Of a stretch of DNA of 64,000 nucleotides, positions 8,864-16,974 are shown piece after piece; the stretch's first letter is position 1; the number at the start of each line of letters is the position of its first letter. The position numbers and the translations under genes were made by a program. Origin of the DNA: Streptomyces sp. CB01373 (GTDB taxonomy: Bacteria; Actinomycetota; Actinomycetes; Streptomycetales; Streptomycetaceae); assembly GCF_002803075.1 (NCBI RefSeq), contig NZ_NNBK01000008.1, positions 124,001-188,000 of the forward strand, given 5' to 3'. A model generated the notes under the pieces. That model was not told the origin of the DNA. It saw only the letters and a program-made list of their open reading frames with translations, and did not search any database.

Positions 8864-9008
8864 GCGTTTCCCCAAGTGGAGAAAGGGGCCGGCGCCGGTC
8901 GTTCCTCGCGGTCCGTCCTCGGCGCGGGGCCCAATGATCGTGTGGTCTGTCTGACTCACATGATCAGATCCCCGACCCGTGAAGAAGGTTGCACGGAAAT
9001 CTGGATTT
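8861..9008 (-). repeat. Duplicated promoter and leader, copy 1
   Basis: The 148 bases upstream of secreted paralogue 1 are almost identical to 9890-10037 upstream of paralogue 2, offset by exactly 1,029 bases. The block contains the ribosome-binding site, the leader and a promoter-like pair: on the minus strand CAACC (from about 8991) and, 16 bases on, GATCTGAT. The repeat is direct and includes no coding sequence beyond the start codon. Confidence 0.8.
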
Positions 9009-9061
9009 CCTGTGAGCGGCCTGTCCGTGCCGTCCGTGCCTGGCAGGCGCCCGCTCCCTGA

Positions 9062-9089
9062 GGCCGACCCGGGAGAGTCCGGGCCGGCC
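9062..9089 (-). terminator. Hairpin terminator after secreted paralogue 2
   Basis: GGCCGACCCGG (9062-9072) pairs with CCGGGCCGGCC (9079-9089), one mismatch, six-base loop. It lies 15 bases beyond the stop codon of paralogue 2. There is no U-run, as is common in Streptomyces. Confidence 0.55.
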
Positions 9090-9103
9090 CCCCGGCGAGC
9101 GGG

Positions 9104-9892
9104 TTACTTCTTCACGCTGACCAGGTCACCCGCGGCGTTGACCGCCGGGGTGGTGGAGTTGCCCGCGAAGACGAAGCGGTAGTAGCCGTCGGCGGTGGCC
9201 TTCGTGGTCGTCTTGAGGGCGCCCGCGGAGTCCGTCTTGACGGTCTTCAGCGTCTTGTAGGTGGTGGTGCCCTTCTTCTTGAACTGAAGCTTCACCGCCT
9301 GACCGCTGTACCCCGAGTACTTGGCGCCGTCCCAGTTGGCCCGCGTCAGCTTGCCGGTGACGGTGACGGTCTTGCCCTTCTTCACCGGCTTCGGCTTGGC
9401 GGCCGTGGTCAGCTTGGACAGGCGCTGGACCTTGGTGGAGCCGAGGTCGCCCTGCCAGGTCGCGTTCTCGCCCTCGTCCACGGCGAGCGCGCCGACCTTC
9501 CAGGCACCGGCTTCGGAGTTCACCAGGTCCCGGGCCGGGCGGATGTCGATGGTCGCCGTGCAGTTGAGGACCGTCGAGGACGCGGCCTTGCAGGTACCGG
9601 CGTCGTCGCCGCCCTGGAGGTCGGCGGGCGAGGTGATCTTGGCGCCGAGGTAGAGAACCGGACCGGTGCCGAAGGTGTCGGGATCGAGGCTCGCGGGGTG
9701 GGTCACGGTGTAGGTGACGGGAACCGAGACCTTGCCCGTGGCGCCGACGACGATGTTCTTGCCCTTGTTCACCTTGACGTTCGAGAAGGTGACGGCTGGG
9801 CCGGGGGCGCCGGCGGCGTGCGCGGCGGGCACGGCGAGAGCGGAGAGGGCCAGGGCGCCGGACACGGCGGCCACAGTGGCTCGTATACGCAT
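9104..9892 (-). CDS. Secreted Ig-like-domain protein, paralogue 2
   Basis: A 262-residue secreted protein whose signal peptide (MRIRATVAAVSGALALSALA) and C-terminal KPKPVKKGKTVTVTGKL module are nearly identical to paralogue 1, while the middle domain (AVTFSNVKVNKGKNIVVGAT onward) is shorter and different, again with three Cys residues. ATG at 9892 keeps the same ribosome-binding site as paralogue 1. Function unknown; an extracellular or wall-associated binding role is plausible for an Ig-like module but not shown. Confidence 0.8.
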   Translation of the reverse strand: MRIRATVAAVSGALALSALAVPAAHAAGAPGPAVTFSNVKVNKGKNIVVGATGKVSVPVTYTVTHPASLDPDTFGTGPVLYLGAKITSPADLQGGDDAGTCKAASSTVLNCTATIDIRPARDLVNSEAGAWKVGALAVDEGENATWQGDLGSTKVQRLSKLTTAAKPKPVKKGKTVTVTGKLTRANWDGAKYSGYSGQAVKLQFKKKGTTTYKTLKTVKTDSAGALKTTTKATADGYYRFVFAGNSTTPAVNAAGDLVSVKK

Positions 9893-10037
9893 GCGTTTCC
9901 CCAAGTGGAGAAAGGGGCCGGCGCCGGTCGTTCCTCGCGGTCCGTCTTCGGCGCGGGGCCCAATGAAGGTGGAGTCTGTCTGACTCACATGATCAGATCC
10001 CCGACCCGTGGAGAAGGTTGCACGGAAATCTGGATTT
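9890..10037 (-). repeat. Duplicated promoter and leader, copy 2
   Basis: Second copy of the 148-base upstream block described at 8861-9008, with only a few substitutions. The minus-strand promoter-like elements are CAACC near 10020 and, after 16 bases, GATCTGAT. Confidence 0.8.
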
Positions 10038-10096
10038 TCCGTGCCCGCCCGGGCGACGGCCGCGACCGGCCGCCGCCGGGGCAGAACCGGTGCCGC

Positions 10097-10855
10097 CTAC
10101 TTCACGCTGACGAGGTCGGCCTTGGCGTCGACCGCCGAGGTGGCCGAGTTCCCCGCGAACGAGTAGCGGTAGTAGCCGGTGGCCGTGGCCTTGGTCGTGG
10201 TCTTCAGCCCGCCCTTGGAGTCCGTCTTGACGGTCTTCAGCGTCGTGTAGGTGCTGGAGCCCTTCTTCTTGAACTGAAGCTTCACCGCCTGGGAGGCGTA
10301 GCCGCCGTACTTCAGCGTCTCCCAGTTGGCCCGGGTGAGCGCGCCCGTGACCGTTATGGTCTTGCCCTTCTTCACCGGCTTGGGCGTGGCGCCGGTGGTC
10401 AGCTTGGCGGCGCGCTGGAAGAGGAAGGAGCCGGCCTTCTCCTTCCAGATGTAGTCCCCGTCGTTGGCGTCGATCCACGCGTCGACGTACCAGCGGCCGG
10501 CGTTCTTGTTGCTGAGGTAGTCGACCTTCGGGTCGACCTTCACCGAGCCGGTGCAGGTCGAGGTGGTGGCGTTGACGACGGTGCAGGTCGGCTTGCTGCT
10601 CGTGGCGAATCCGAAGCCGGGGCCCTCCAGCGTGAACGAGTCGGCCCGCTTGATGCCCGAGTTGTCCGTCGCCGTGACGCTGACCTTGATCGTCTTCAGC
10701 CCGGACGTCGAGATGGCCACCTTGTTGTCGCCGTCGACGACGACCTTGGTGATCTTGACGTCGCCGAACCCGCCGTCGGCCTGCGCGGCCGGGACGGCGA
10801 GAGCGGACAGGGCCAGCGCGCCGGTCACGACGGCGGCTGAAGCACGAATGCGCAT
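10097..10855 (-). CDS. Secreted Ig-like-domain protein, paralogue 3
   Basis: A 252-residue secreted protein and the most diverged of the three. The signal peptide is MRIRASAAVVTGALALSALA followed by VPAAQA; the middle domain starts FGDVKITKVVVDGDNKVAIS; the C-terminal module is KPVKKGKTITVTGALTRANW through GYYRYSFAGNSATS. Its upstream DNA keeps only the promoter-like motif (CAACC, 16-base gap, GGTCATGT on the minus strand, about 10972-10943) and not the rest of the duplicated block. It is probably the oldest copy or a founder. Function unknown. Confidence 0.8.
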   Translation of the reverse strand: MRIRASAAVVTGALALSALAVPAAQADGGFGDVKITKVVVDGDNKVAISTSGLKTIKVSVTATDNSGIKRADSFTLEGPGFGFATSSKPTCTVVNATTSTCTGSVKVDPKVDYLSNKNAGRWYVDAWIDANDGDYIWKEKAGSFLFQRAAKLTTGATPKPVKKGKTITVTGALTRANWETLKYGGYASQAVKLQFKKKGSSTYTTLKTVKTDSKGGLKTTTKATATGYYRYSFAGNSATSAVDAKADLVSVK

Positions 10856-11017
10856 GTGTTGTCCCCACGTTCAGGAGGCCGGGCCGCCGCGGCTCGACAC
10901 CGTGCGCCCGGTCCATGTCCGAGGAGCCTGCTGACTCCACTGACATGACCGGGGACGGAAGTGAAAGGTTGTACGACTGATGACGGATGTGCGGAGGATG
11001 CGTGAAGACGGGGCCGC

Positions 11018-12205
11018 CTAGACCAGCAGCTCGCCGTTGCGGGCCACCACTCGTCCGCCGGACATCACGAGTTCGCGCCGAGGGGACCGCATCAGGGCGT
11101 CCTGCACGTTCTCGGCGTCGACCAGCACGATGTCCGCGCGGGCGCCTGCCGCGAGGTCGTGGACGCCCCGGTGCACGAAGCCCGCCGCGCGGGTGGTGGC
11201 GAGTTCCACCGCGTAGCCGAGGTCCTCGTCGGTCCGCAGGTCGTGGAGCCGCGCGAAGTCCAGGGCCACGCGCAGCAGATCGCCGTCACCGAACGGCGAC
11301 CACAGGTCGCGGATCCCGTCGGTGCCCAGACCCACCGGCATCCCCCGGTCCCGCATCCCGCGCCAGGGCAGCGGCGCCGTGCCCACCGGCGCGACCGTCG
11401 ACCAGGAGACGCCGGCCTCGGCCAGTTCGTCGAGCAGGTCGGCCTGCCGGCCCGCCGGCAGTTCCCCGAGGGCGAAGCCGTGGGAGACGTTGACCTTCCC
11501 GCGCAGCCCCGCGCGACGGGTGCGCTCGGCGATGAGCTCGAACTGGAAGGCGCCCAGCTCACCACCGTCGTGCAGGTGGATGTCGACACCGACCCCGCGC
11601 CGCTCGGCGATCTCGAACAGCCCGTCGAGCTGCTTCACCGGGTCGCGGTCGATCGCCGCCGGGTCGAGTCCGCCGATACTGGTCGCCCCGTGCGCCGCCG
11701 CCTGGTCCAGCAGGTCCAGGACGCCGGGCCGGCGGATCACCCCGTCCTGCGGGAACGCGACGATCTCCACCTCGATCGCGCCGCCGAGCGCCTCCGCCGC
11801 CCCGCGGACGGCGTCGATCCCCCGCAGGCCGATTCCCAGGTCGACGTCGACGTGGCTGCGCACCGCGGTGACGCCGTGCCGCAGGAACTCCCTCAGCACC
11901 GTGAGGCTGTTGTCCACGCCGGGAATGCCGAGCGCGTCCCGCTCGGCCCGCTCGTGCGCGATGCGTCCCGCGATGGTGGACTCGCCGCCGTACGACACCC
12001 ATGGGCGGCCCCACCAGCTCTTGTCCACATGGGCGTGCGCGTTGATGAAGCCGGGCAGGGCGAGCAGTCCTCCGCCGTCCACACGCTCACCGGGCTCGCC
12101 CGCGGCACCGGCGGGCACCAGATCGCGGATCTTCCCGTCGGAGACGACGATGTCGACGGCCGCCATGCCCCAGGGGCGGACATTGGTCAGAGTCAGATCA
12201 GCCAT
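11018..12205 (-). CDS. Amidohydrolase, cytosine-deaminase-like
   Basis: A 395-residue metal-dependent amidohydrolase of the cytosine deaminase/isoguanine deaminase group. Motifs in order: INAHAHVDKSWW (metal-binding His pair, about residue 57), VDIHLHDGG (third His), VNVSHGFALGEL (fourth His) and GLGTDGIRDLWSPFGDGD (metal-binding Asp with the DGIRD signature of the group). It probably deaminates a pyrimidine or related amide in the cytoplasm; the substrate cannot be fixed by sequence. ATG at 12205 lies eight bases after TATACC, suggesting a leaderless transcript. It is monocistronic. Confidence 0.85.
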   Translation of the reverse strand: MADLTLTNVRPWGMAAVDIVVSDGKIRDLVPAGAAGEPGERVDGGGLLALPGFINAHAHVDKSWWGRPWVSYGGESTIAGRIAHERAERDALGIPGVDNSLTVLREFLRHGVTAVRSHVDVDLGIGLRGIDAVRGAAEALGGAIEVEIVAFPQDGVIRRPGVLDLLDQAAAHGATSIGGLDPAAIDRDPVKQLDGLFEIAERRGVGVDIHLHDGGELGAFQFELIAERTRRAGLRGKVNVSHGFALGELPAGRQADLLDELAEAGVSWSTVAPVGTAPLPWRGMRDRGMPVGLGTDGIRDLWSPFGDGDLLRVALDFARLHDLRTDEDLGYAVELATTRAAGFVHRGVHDLAAGARADIVLVDAENVQDALMRSPRRELVMSGGRVVARNGELLV

Positions 12206-12342
12206 GCCGGAATGGTATACCGGAAGGCCGTACGTCGGACTCACGCCAAGACAGCTCGCCGTGCGCGGCGATCGCACGTCGGCTGCCCTTGGGGCGCCCT
12301 GATCCAGCGCCCCGCGAGACGGCGGCTATTTGGTATACAGGT

Positions 12343-15300
12343 TCAGTCGAACCAGCGATCCCGTGCCAGTTCCTCCGTCCGGGACGGGTCCTCCAGGAGT
12401 GCCGCGACCTCGAAGCGGCGCGGCCACTGGCCCGACGCCCAGGCGAGGCCGGCGGCCACGCCCTCCAGGGTGGCCGCGTGCAGGACGCCGTCGGAGGTGA
12501 GACGCCAGTCCAGCCCGGTGCCGTCGACGACCAGTTCCTCGTGCTCGACGTAGGTGCGGGGGGTGCGCGCTCCGAGCAGGATCCGGAGCGGCTCCGGCAC
12601 GTCGTGCTCGGCGCCCTCGGAGTCGACCTCGCCGGTGACGGACTCGCTCAGCCGCCGCACCTGGAACAGCTCGGCCAAGTCGGCGGCCAGCGCGGGCCGT
12701 ACGGGCAGCAGCGGGACGCCCCCGGTGAGCGGCAGCAGGTCGGGCGAGTCGCACACCACGGCGTCGGCGGCGTCCACGACCTCCACCCGGCCGTCGACCA
12801 CGGCCCGCACCTCGTCCGGCAGGGTCACCTGTTCCGGGTCGAGTTCGGCCAGCGCGCCGTACAGGGCGTGCAGTTGGGCGGGCGCGACGGGTCGCTCGGG
12901 ATCGGCGAGCCGTTCCAGCAGCTCCGCGGCACCGCCCGGTTCCTCGAGCAGCGCGGCGACGCTCGTACGCACGCCGAGCGCCCGCAGCACCTGTTCGTCG
13001 TCGAAGCCGGAGGCGTCGGCCTCCTCGTACAGTCCGCGCAGCAGCGGGTCGGAGCCGGCGGCGCGCAGACCGGCCGGACGGCGCCCGCCGAGCACCGGGT
13101 GCCCGCGCAGCCACCACGCGGTGTACGGCCGGACGATCTCGTGGGTGCCGTCGGGCAGCAGGATCCGCACCGGCTGGGTGAGCGCGTCCCTGAGCGGCGG
13201 CTGGGCCAGCAGCGCGAGCGCCCGGGGCCACTGGTCGTCGTCGACGAGGTCCAGGTCGCGCACGGCGACGATCTCGGTGGCGACCGGCGGCACGGGGGTG
13301 TCCGGGAACCGGTCGAGCAGGTCCTCGCACCACACGTCGACCGCGTCGAGCAGCCCGGGGTCGTCCGGTTCGGGGAAGTCCCCTTCGCGCGGGTCGAGTT
13401 CGTCCGGGTCGAGGACGACGTCCGTGGCCCGGACCAGGGCGAAGTTGGCGAGCACACCGCACGCGGCGAGGGGCTGTTCTCCCCACTTCCCGGCCAGCTC
13501 GGCGTCCACGGCGGGGAGTTCACCCTCGCGCATGAGGCGGGCGAACGGGCCTCCGGGCAGGACGAGTTCGCCCGCCGGGGCGAGTTCGCCGTCCTCGTCG
13601 GGCAGGGCGAGCGCGCCCAGCCAGGGCTCGTCACCGGGTTCGAGTCCGGCGTCCCGGACCAACGCGAGGACGGTCTCGGCGAGTTCCTCGGCGTCCGGGG
13701 TGTCCTCGTCCCATCCACCGGTGTCCTCGTCGAGGGAGGCGGCGACGGCGGCCCGCACCTGCGGGGTGGTGAGCACGGCACGCGGCGTCGCGGGCAGGGC
13801 GCCGAGCTTCTCCAGCAGGGGATGGACGGCGTCCGGGTGGGCGACCTTCAGTCCGAGCCGGGCCAGCAGCTCCGGGTCGGCGAGGGCGGCGCCGGCGACG
13901 GGCAGCAGGACCTGCCGGGGCCCGATGGTGGTACGGCTGTCGGCCAGCGGCACGGGCAGCCCGGAGAGCCGGTCGGGGTCGACGCCCGCGAGGCTGTCGT
14001 ACAGGCTCCTCCACCAGCCTGGCTCCTTCTCCAGGCCGGCCAGCCGGTCGACGGCGTCGGTCAGCGGCAGGCGGGCCACGCCCAGCGTGCGCAGTTCCAC
14101 GCGCCGTTCGAGTCCGGCGGGCAGCAGGGTGGGCAGCACCTCGGCGAGGACGCGCACGGTGCCGGCGCCGGCGCCCTCGACCACCTCGGCGTCCCGGGGG
14201 CGGAGGGTTTCGGGCAGGTCGGAGTCGTCGTCCTGATGGGCGGCGGCCACGGCCGCGGGCGGCAGGAAGGAGGTGCGCGGCAGCCGGTCGAGGACGGCCT
14301 GCCGCAGCGCGCCGTCCAGTTCGCCCTTGCCCAGGGGTCCCGGCACGAGGCCGATGACGCCCTCGGCCACCGGCCGCCAGCCGGCGAGGAGTTCGGCGTA
14401 GGCGTCGGCCGCGCGCTGCACGAGGAAGTCGGTGAGCGGGCCGGGCGCGGTGTGGCGGCGTGTGCTGTCCAGCGGGAACGAGGCGATGAGCAGGGCCGGC
14501 ACGCCGAGGGGTTCCTCGCTGGGGGTGGGCGCGTGCACGACGGGGCTGGTGCGGGGGCGGGCCGGGCCGCCGTCGGCGTCCACCGGGACGGCCCAGGTGA
14601 CCGACCAGTGCGGGCGCAGGCGCTCCTCCACCGGGCGGTCGGCGAGGAGTTCGGGCGTGAGCGGTCCGTGCGCGCCCGCGGTGCGCCAGCGGGTCGTGCC
14701 CTCGCGGGTGTCCTCCACGACGGTCAGGGCGCCCTGGGTGCGGCGGCGCAGGGTGCGCGGTGCGGCGTCGCCGATCTCGACCACGACCTCCTCGAGCCCG
14801 GGCAGGGCGAGGAGCAGGGCGTCGTCGACGGCGTGCAGGAGGCGTTCGGCGAGGTCGGCGGCGGCCGCGTCGCGCAGGCGCAGGATGACGACCGTGTCGT
14901 AGGGGCCGGGCGCGGTGCCCTCGGCGGCGAACGGCAGCCGCAGCAGCGGTACGTGTCCTTCGCGGCGGCGGATCTCGTCGCCGAGGCCGGGGCTGTGCCG
15001 TGCGGTCTCCTCGGCGAGCGCGCGGGCCTCGGCCAGCGACCACCGGACACCGCCGTGCCGGCCGACGACGGCGGGCTCGTCGGTGACGGCGAGGACGGCG
15101 GCGAAGCCGACGCCGAAGCGGCCGACGGCGCGGTCGCGGGCGTCGTCGCGCTTGGCGGAGGCCCGGAGCGTGGCCAGCGACTCCACACCGGCCGCGTCGA
15201 GCGGGGCGCCGGTGTTGGCGGCGAGCAGCACGCCGTCGCGCAGGGTGAGCCGCAGCCGGCCGGGCACGTCCGCGCGGGCGGCGGCGTCGGCGGCGTTCTG

Positions 15301-15474
15301 CGCCAGCTCGACGACGAGCCGGTCCCGGTAGCCGCCGAGGACGAGGTCCTCCTCCGCGTTGGCGTCCTCACGGAATCGGGCCGGGCTGGTGGCCCAGGCG
15401 TCCAGCACGCCGCGGCGCAGGCGCGCGGTCCCGAACGGATCCCCTCCGGCGGACGGCTGCACCAACATGCTCAC
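12343..15474 (-). CDS. Large sacsin-like GHKL ATPase-domain protein
   Basis: A protein of about 1,043 residues. The N-terminal part (residues 1-210) is an Hsp90/MutL-type nucleotide-binding fold: VELAQNAADAAARADVPG (N box with the metal-binding Asn), RFGVGFAAVLAVTDEPAVVG (G2 box) and ANTGAPLDAAGVESLATL. This is the arrangement of the ATP-binding domain found in sacsin and relatives. The remaining 830 residues are acidic and leucine-rich with no domain I can name. GTG at 15474 is chosen because GAGGAG lies about seven bases upstream; an ATG at 15468 is possible. Cellular role unknown; chaperone-like activity is only suggested by the fold. Confidence 0.75.
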   Translation of the reverse strand: MSMLVQPSAGGDPFGTARLRRGVLDAWATSPARFREDANAEEDLVLGGYRDRLVVELAQNAADAAARADVPGRLRLTLRDGVLLAANTGAPLDAAGVESLATLRASAKRDDARDRAVGRFGVGFAAVLAVTDEPAVVGRHGGVRWSLAEARALAEETARHSPGLGDEIRRREGHVPLLRLPFAAEGTAPGPYDTVVILRLRDAAAADLAERLLHAVDDALLLALPGLEEVVVEIGDAAPRTLRRRTQGALTVVEDTREGTTRWRTAGAHGPLTPELLADRPVEERLRPHWSVTWAVPVDADGGPARPRTSPVVHAPTPSEEPLGVPALLIASFPLDSTRRHTAPGPLTDFLVQRAADAYAELLAGWRPVAEGVIGLVPGPLGKGELDGALRQAVLDRLPRTSFLPPAAVAAAHQDDDSDLPETLRPRDAEVVEGAGAGTVRVLAEVLPTLLPAGLERRVELRTLGVARLPLTDAVDRLAGLEKEPGWWRSLYDSLAGVDPDRLSGLPVPLADSRTTIGPRQVLLPVAGAALADPELLARLGLKVAHPDAVHPLLEKLGALPATPRAVLTTPQVRAAVAASLDEDTGGWDEDTPDAEELAETVLALVRDAGLEPGDEPWLGALALPDEDGELAPAGELVLPGGPFARLMREGELPAVDAELAGKWGEQPLAACGVLANFALVRATDVVLDPDELDPREGDFPEPDDPGLLDAVDVWCEDLLDRFPDTPVPPVATEIVAVRDLDLVDDDQWPRALALLAQPPLRDALTQPVRILLPDGTHEIVRPYTAWWLRGHPVLGGRRPAGLRAAGSDPLLRGLYEEADASGFDDEQVLRALGVRTSVAALLEEPGGAAELLERLADPERPVAPAQLHALYGALAELDPEQVTLPDEVRAVVDGRVEVVDAADAVVCDSPDLLPLTGGVPLLPVRPALAADLAELFQVRRLSESVTGEVDSEGAEHDVPEPLRILLGARTPRTYVEHEELVVDGTGLDWRLTSDGVLHAATLEGVAAGLAWASGQWPRRFEVAALLEDPSRTEELARDRWFD

Positions 15475-15599
15475 GTTCACTCTCCTCATCGGCGTGACGA
15501 CGAAGGTACCGCGCACGGGAGAGGCCATTCGCCCGGCGGACGGCCGGACCGGTCAAGACCGGTCACGGGGCAGACCGGGGCCTGCCTGTCCTGCCCGTC

Positions 15600-16526
15600 C
15601 TAGGAGTGCCCCAGCTCGGCGGTCTCGTCGTCCCCGGTCACCGGAACCGAGCCGGAGTCCTCGGCCGGACGCAGCGGGAAGGGGTCCACGCGCGTCTCGT
15701 CGATCACCGGCGGGGGCGGCTGCGGAGGCTTGGGCATCACCGCGGCCTCGGAGTGCCCGCCGCAGCCGTACGTCAGGGAGACCATGCGGCCGTCGGCCGG
15801 GGAGAACTCGTTCGCGCACACGCCGAAGGCCTGGCCGAGCAAACCGCCGATCGGCACCAGGAAGCCGCAGCTCACGCAGGCCGCCGGGGCCGCCTGGGCC
15901 ATCGGGGTCTTCGCGCCGAAGCCCTCCTCCCAGCGGTCGGCGGCGACATGCAGGCCGTAGCGGGACAGGACCCGGGCGCGGCGCATGCCCAGTTCCTCGG
16001 CGAGCGCGGAGATCGAACCGCGGGACGGCGCGGTGGGGAGGTTGCTCGGCGGACCCGCCGTGACCTCGGCGTCCTCCGCCTCCGCCAGCTCGGCCATCTC
16101 CCCGGAGACGGCGGCGTTCGGCGCGGGCTCGTCCTCGCCGGAGTAGCCGGGTTCCAGGCGGAGGTCCTCGGCGTCGGTGGGCAGCAGGTCGCCGGGGCCC
16201 ATGTCGCCCGGGCGCAGGCGCTCGCTCCACGGCACCCACTCGGGGGCGAGCAGCGCCTCCGGGCCGGGGAGCAGGACGACCTCGTCCAGGGTGACGATCT
16301 TGGCGCGTGAGGCGCGGGCCACGGTGACGGCCCAGCGCCAGCCCCGGTACCCGAACTCCTTGCACTCGAAGAAGTGCGTGACGACCCGGTCGCCCTCGGA
16401 GAGCACTCCCGCGTGCTCGCCGACGACACCGGGCGCGGCCGCCTCCTCGGCCGCGGCCCGGGCGAGGTCGACGGCCTCGGCGCACAGGCGGTCGGGGGTG
16501 CGGCTTCGCGTGGTCGCTGCGCTCAC
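15600..16526 (-). CDS. DUF3027 family protein
   Basis: A 308-residue actinobacterial protein. The family core FFECKEFGYRGWRWAVTVARA and EWVPWSERLRPGDMGPGDLLP lies at residues 50-125. A second conserved half has CVSCGFLVPIGGLLGQAFGVCANEFSP, with a C-x2-C and another Cys that may bind a metal, and YGCGGHSEA. The middle is acidic and low in complexity. GTG at 16526 is preceded by GGAGAG at a slightly long spacing. Function is unknown in the family. Its C-terminus is proline-rich. Confidence 0.8.
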   Translation of the reverse strand: MSAATTRSRTPDRLCAEAVDLARAAAEEAAAPGVVGEHAGVLSEGDRVVTHFFECKEFGYRGWRWAVTVARASRAKIVTLDEVVLLPGPEALLAPEWVPWSERLRPGDMGPGDLLPTDAEDLRLEPGYSGEDEPAPNAAVSGEMAELAEAEDAEVTAGPPSNLPTAPSRGSISALAEELGMRRARVLSRYGLHVAADRWEEGFGAKTPMAQAAPAACVSCGFLVPIGGLLGQAFGVCANEFSPADGRMVSLTYGCGGHSEAAVMPKPPQPPPPVIDETRVDPFPLRPAEDSGSVPVTGDDETAELGHS

Positions 16527-16974
16527 AGGTATCGCTTCTCTCCTACGCCGTCTCTCGGGTGCGCCGGCCTGAAGGCGGCGGGGCGGACGGAGCGGACCCT
16601 GGGACCGCGTCGACGTCCGCGCCCGATCGCGCTCGGGCGCACCTACGTCATCCATTCTGCGGTATGCCCGTAAGGCGCGCGGTCGAGAACGTTCGCCACG
16701 GCGCGCTACGCACGCTACCTTCTCGTCGCCGCTCGGCCTACACCGACGTTGTCTTCACCGCGCCGCACCGGAACTTTCCCACCGCCGTCGCCCCCCGCCG
16801 AACCCCGCGGAGAACCCACCACCGCGAACGCGGCCCCGCCGCGTTCGGGACGGTCCCGCCGCCGCGAGCGCCGCCGTGTGTGCCGGGGCCGGGTGGGTGG
16901 GTTCGGGGTGTCTGGTTGGTCGCATCCGCGCCGCCATGGCGCTACCCGTGCCCTTTCCGGGGCAGTATGACGGG
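16527..16974. promoter_or_regulatory. Divergent intergenic region, DUF3027 / MFS
   Basis: About 448 bases without a convincing gene. Short frames exist but have no coding character. The MFS side ends in GGGGCAGTATGAC just before the start codon, resembling a minus-10 element for a leaderless transcript. Otherwise I see no strong palindrome or RNA fold. Confidence 0.35.

Noticed and set aside
12326..15000. Long open frames antisense to the sacsin-like gene and other GC-rich genes
   Set aside because: They have Arg/Pro/Ala-rich compositions with no motifs, and arise from third-position GC bias of the true genes.
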